The notes beneath the pieces are model-generated. The model did no database searches. It saw only the letters and a list, made by a program, of their open reading frames with translations, and was not told where the DNA came from. Both the position numbers and the translations under genes were made by a program. A DNA stretch of 64,000 bases, from positions 3,970,501 to 4,034,500 of the forward strand of contig OY987251.1 in NCBI GenBank assembly GCA_963920765.1, read 5' to 3'. This stretch comes from Ulota crispa. Its lineage: Eukaryota > Streptophyta > Bryopsida > Orthotrichales > Orthotrichaceae. Positions 59,990-64,000 of this stretch are shown here, piece by piece. Within the stretch, counting starts at the first letter, position 1. Each line of letters begins with the position of its first letter.

Positions 59990-60122
59990 TAGTAAGCTTA
60001 GTGTTCCCCACTGACCACTGTACATGACCCGTTGAAGGGCTATGAAAAACAACATGTACAAAGAGAATATACTTGAGAAGGTGCACCACTTTAAAGCCTG
60101 CGCCAAATTAGAACCTCCTAAC
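59990..60122. repeat. Half copy G3 of MITE family G
   Basis: Matches the 3' half of G1 and G2 (GAAAAACAACATGTACA, GAGAAGGTGCACCA) and ends GAACCTCCTAAC, a worn version of GAGCCTCCTAC. Confidence 0.6.
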
Positions 60123-60216
60123 TTAGTCCTAGGATTTGTCAACTTTTTTGGTACATGAGCCATGCAATAAAATGCTTATTGCAGCTCTCAAAGCTACAGA
60201 CAGGCTTGGGATTAAG

Positions 60217-60538
60217 GTAGGAGGCTCATGAATGGACCATATAAGGGCTGAAACTAAATTTTGGGGATGTGAAACTTCTTGAACTATTTTTTAGTAATTT
60301 TTCTTTGAAAGTCAAGAAGAATTTACATCTAACCCAAGTTGTTTCATATTTTTTAGAGCTTTGTGGAATTAGTTGTAAAATTTTGAAGTGAAAAGGCCAT
60401 AGGGCTCTATAACGGTTCACCTTCTCAAATGTACACTACTTGTACATTTTTGAAACCTATGAAAAACAACATGTAAACATGAAATACATCTGAGAAGGTG
60501 GACCATTTTTGAGCCTGAGCAGAATATGAGCCTCCTAC
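60217..60538. mobile_element. MITE G2
   Basis: 322 bp, full-length partner of G1 (4964-5282), with ends GTAGGAGGCTCATGAA and ATATGAGCCTCCTAC. Confidence 0.75.
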
Positions 60539-61967
60539 CTTAGCTGCAAGCGCTTCCAAGCATTGCTTTTTGCCTTGGCTTGTAAGAGAACATGTATATG
60601 CAAATGTCGCCACATTAGATGGATGCTTTTTAAAAAAACAAATTGCTGATGTTTATAATCAAACATGGGTTCTTTGAAATGTTTGAAATTACAGTATTTG
60701 ATTAAATCAAAAGCTTTCAACCCGTGTAGAAAGTTGGGTAGAAATTTAGATAGGAACTCAAGTGAAACATTGTGTGGAATATGTGTTTTGAGAATGTCTT
60801 GATTGTAATTTTGATTATACTTGTCTGACAACCTGAAATTCCATTCCATGGCTTTGGCTCGGATTCTCTTGATTGTGAACAAAAACTCTTTGGGAAGAAA
60901 GTATTGAGAGCTGGTACTGATAGGTTTATTCTTTTGATAACTAGTGTACTAAATACCAGGGTGCGGTTCTTCCATGTTATGGTGGTGTCCTGAATTAGTA
61001 CCACCATCCAAGGATGACTTGTTAAAGGCAAATACTCCCAAATTTGGTTATTGTTTAATAGAAAATAAACCAATATACCCCTAACTTTTCATAAAATGTT
61101 AGAATATTCCTAAATTTTGGAGAATTTCCATAAATGCCCTTGGTTGTTTGATGTACCACCCAAACTAATTTATCCTAATTTTGCTCTTAAACTACATAAC
61201 GTTGATCACTACAACCTTCTAAATTCTTGTTGTTCCTTGTGTACTTCAAGGGCATTTTGGGAAATTGTCAAAGTTGGGAACATCTTGCTCATTTTTGAAT
61301 AATTTCAAAAATTGAGGGTATTAAAGTAGAGTGTTTTGATCATTTCACAAAAAGTCAAATATTGTAGTTTGATAACCTTCCCTTATTTGATTGAAAACTT
61401 GGCATTAGGGGGCTTCAAACATGAAATTTGGCCCTCGAACTTCTCACCTCACAGGATCTTCGGCACCAGTGAATTGTTTTTGTTCCCTTGCACATGCAAA
61501 GTTTGAGACACTTGTGAGTTTGTGGAATCTCTACAAAAGAAGTTTTGGGGTTTGAGGACGCACGTGAATGAGCCACAAAAAGCCACGAAAATGAATTTTT
61601 GAATTTCACACCTCACATGAATCACATTAAGAGTGAAGTCAAGAGGTGAGTCACGGCGAGGTTCACGAGTGAATTCACGAACGTGAATTATAACGTGAGT
61701 CATCTAAAAATGTTGATGTTTGAAGTCCCATATTGTCTTCTCAACAGATATACATAAAGCATTTCATATCCTGCCCACTCTTATATAGATCTGCTTTAAT
61801 TGCGTATGCTGACTATGACTATTGATCCAAAGTTACTTTTATAAGTTACTGCCATTACGGAGTTGCAAAGCTTGGTATATTCTTTAGGTAAATCTATTTT
61901 TTCTAGTGGCCCTTATTAGGAGAGGAAAATCTTGATTTCTCATAATGGTGCATTTGTTGGTTTTTGA
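60539..61967. other. No gene recognised
   Basis: The minus-strand frame 60535-60882 (115 codons) and neighbours show no domain. A patch of GTGAATTCACGAACGTGAAT-like direct and inverted motifs lies at 61,650-61,700. Nothing else supported. Confidence 0.35.
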
Positions 61968-62200
61968 ACGTAAAGGATGTTGCCTACCAAAAGTGTTGGC
62001 TGCTTTAGGATCATTTAGTACTTGAAGAAAAGACTTTATGTCAAAATGTTAAAAGAATTCCAAAAATTCCTAGTTGATTGGTAGTATGTTTATGACTTTG
62101 TTTAAACTTTACAACTCCGATGAAATTCATGTGTTACCCAAATATCCCATTTGTATACAACGTAGGAGAGTGTATACAATACAACAACAACCTTTAGGGG
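61968..62200. mobile_element. Element C2, inverted copy of C1, abutting A2
   Basis: About 233 bp. Left end GTAAAGGATGTTGCCTACC (worn), right end CAACAACCTTTAGGGG then TTAA at 62201-62204. In reverse orientation it aligns with C1 (28625-28859). The TTAA at its right is also the left target site of A2. Confidence 0.75.
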
Positions 62201-62204
62201 TTAA

Positions 62205-62924
62205 CCCCTAAAAGACCAAGCCCCCTTTTTGGGGACAAATGGGATTTTGGGCACGTACTTATGGCTAAACTACTTTGCGTGATTTTTTGAAACTTTTATG
62301 GGAGATGAGGAATTCAAAGATCTTTGTGGGCATCTGATTTTTTCCTCATTCCAACATTTATTGAAGGAGTTAAAACTAAATTTATGAGAATTTTAGTCCG
62401 GTGGGCAGCCCAAAAACTTCTTTAAAATTTGCATTTTTAAAAAACAAAACTTTGAGGTTAATACTTTAGACTTATGTTTATGTGGGAAGCTTTAAATCAT
62501 TCAATTCTAATTGATGAGATGAAAGTTATGAGAAGTTTTAGTTTGCGTGTAGGCATTGTTTTGAGATTCTCCACACCTACCCGCAAACTAAAACTTCTCA
62601 TAACTTTCATCTCATCAATTAGAATTGAATGATTCAAAGCTTCCCACATATACGTAAGTTTAAAAAAGTAACCTCAAATTTTTATTTTTTTAAAAATGCA
62701 AATTTTTAAGAAGTTTTCGAGCTGCCCGCCAAACTAAAATTCTCATAGATTCATTTTTAATTTCTTCAATAAATGTTGGAATGAGGTAAAAAATAGATGC
62801 CCACAAAGATCTTTGAATTCCCCATCTTCCATAAAAGTTTCAAAAAATTACACAAAGTAGTTTAACCATAAGTACATGCCCGAAATCCCAAAAGTCTCTT
62901 GAGGGGACTTTGGTCCTTTAGGGG
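62205..62924. mobile_element. Element A2: 720-bp near-perfect palindrome, TTAA-flanked
   Basis: Bounded by TTAA (62201-62204 and 62925-62928), with ends CCCCTAAAAGACC and GGTCCTTTAGGGG. The left arm (62205 to about 62570) and right arm (about 62577 to 62924) are reverse complements with few mismatches, both derived from the left half of A1. The short centre holds GGCATTGTTTTGAGATTC. Transcription in either direction would give a hairpin about 350 bp long. Non-coding. Confidence 0.88.
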
Positions 62925-62928
62925 TTAA

Positions 62929-63811
62929 GAGAGCCCATGTTTGCATATGTTTACACCTCACTAGTTGCGTAAAACATTTTGTTTTTCACGAAAAAATGCG
63001 TTTTCCCAAAGAAATGGGCTTGTAAAAACAATAGTCATTTCTCCTTGCAAATCACCTCTTGGAAATATTTTCTTTTCCCCAAGGTTTAAAATCCTCTTTT
63101 TGTATCCAATGGGTTGCAAAAGTTAACCATTATTCAACAAGGCTATAAGTCTATCACATGAAAATCTAAGAGGTCAATTTGGTTACAAATGTGTACCCAT
63201 TTGCTTATGCATGAATGTTGATTGGAGCTTTTTATGTACTTGAAAGTAGCTCATCTAAACACCAATCATAATTTCATTATCAAATGATACTATGCAAATA
63301 ATTTTCATGATGACATGTCAAATCTTTGCTAATGTGGACTTTAGTTAATTTATCTTTTTTCCTAATTGCAAAAAGCTAGAAGTTGGTTAGGTTGCCATTC
63401 ATTATGCATTCTATTATTTGTCATGCAAATGCTATTAGATGTTTTGTTTTATAAATAGCAAGAATTATACAAAATACTTTTGTTCTTTTGAGTTTAGCCT
63501 GTCAAGTTTGCAACATGGACATAGATATCAAATATGAAGGTGGGAGAGGGCAATTGGTATGTGCTTGATGAGTCAATTGCAATATTAAAGAACATTTTAC
63601 TTCAAACTTTAACAAAAAATGTACTCCGTAGTAAATATTTCAAAAAAAAGAGTCTTTGTAAGTGGTGCAAAGGGTGCAAAGACAATAAAACAAACTCACT
63701 CAAGTACAAAAAGAGTGCCAGCATGTTGGATCCAAGTTTTAGTGGTGCATTCACGTGTATTTGTGCATGGGCATGAAAATGAGTAACTAAGGTATGTACA
63801 CCTATAAGCAT
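62929..63811. other. No gene recognised
   Basis: AT-rich. The frame at 63534-63776 (80 codons) has no domain. Spacer between A2 and the H3 fragment. Confidence 0.35.
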
Positions 63812-63892
63812 GAGTGTCCCCATAACCGTTACCTCTGAAATCTTGGAAAATATGTGGAAGTGAATAGATGTAATGACAAGGATGTACAACAT
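63812..63892. repeat. Fragment H3 of MITE family H
   Basis: Matches the 5' part of H1 and H2: CCCATAACCGTTACCTCTGA, GTGGAAGTGAATAGATGTAA, GGATGTACAACATG. The 3' part is absent. Confidence 0.65.
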
Positions 63893-64000
63893 GCACTAGT
63901 AGAAAACTCCATCCAAAACAACAAAAAACCAACAGTTTCTTGTTGATTTGGGCACTTGCCCACGCTAATTGACTAATTTAACAGAATTCTGTAAAAAATT

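Noticed and set aside
61650..61700. GTGAATTCACG direct and inverted motifs
   Set aside because: Very short, no terminal structure, no matching copy elsewhere in the window.
1..64000. CRISPR arrays, bacterial operons, viral genes, LTR retrotransposons
   Set aside because: No direct-repeat/spacer pattern, no prokaryotic gene organisation, and no reverse transcriptase, integrase, capsid or paired LTRs recognised.

Overview
The window reads as nuclear DNA of a land plant, most likely a moss. Three things point there. (1) A protein kinase fused ahead of an NB-ARC and leucine-rich repeats is an architecture described from mosses. (2) A plastid-derived insertion at 39.77-41.83 kb joins the 3' end of ycf2 to trnD-trnY-trnE. 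That is the bryophyte/lycophyte plastid order; other vascular plants have psbM next to trnD. The insert is also extremely AT-rich, like moss and liverwort plastids. (3) The background is AT-rich, genes have small exons with GT-AG introns, and MITEs are dense. The species cannot be told from the sequence.

Layout. 0-5.3 kb: PIF/Harbinger transposase remnant, then a nested stack of non-autonomous DNA elements. 5.3-10.1 kb: decayed minus-strand gene for an organellar RadA-type recombination/repair ATPase, with one MITE inside a coding exon and others in introns. 10.2-13.8 kb: broken minus-strand gene of a transposon-associated SANT/Myb-like family. 13.8-14.9 kb: purine-rich tract and a 120-bp minisatellite. 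15-20 kb: T/G-rich, no recognised gene. 20.3-24.8 kb: kinase-NB-ARC-LRR immune receptor, with an in-frame stop between kinase and NB-ARC and another in the LRR. 26.7-28.5 kb: element with perfect 26-bp terminal inverted repeats. 29.8-32 kb: MATE transporter pseudogene. 33.9-36.8 kb: more nested elements. 37-42 kb: a PDZ exon and an unidentified spliced gene, one intron of which carries the plastid insertion (intact ycf2 3' end and three intact tRNA genes). 43.8-46.8 kb: hAT transposase pseudogene. 47.4-49.3 kb: a MORC-like exon and exons of an unrecognised coiled-coil gene. 50-64 kb: foldback MITEs, two simple-repeat arrays and further TTAA-flanked elements.

How it fits together: this is an accessory, transposon-dominated region in which almost every recognisable gene is broken. 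Several stops could have arisen from Arg or Gln codons by C-to-T change. The best-preserved nuclear coding sequence is the kinase domain of the receptor; the best-preserved sequence overall is the plastid insert, so it is recent or an assembly chimera. The most notable non-coding signal is a set of TTAA-flanked, CCCCTAAA-ended elements that look piggyBac-like, including one nearly perfect 720-bp palindrome. Functional calls rest on motif recognition by eye; no database search was run.
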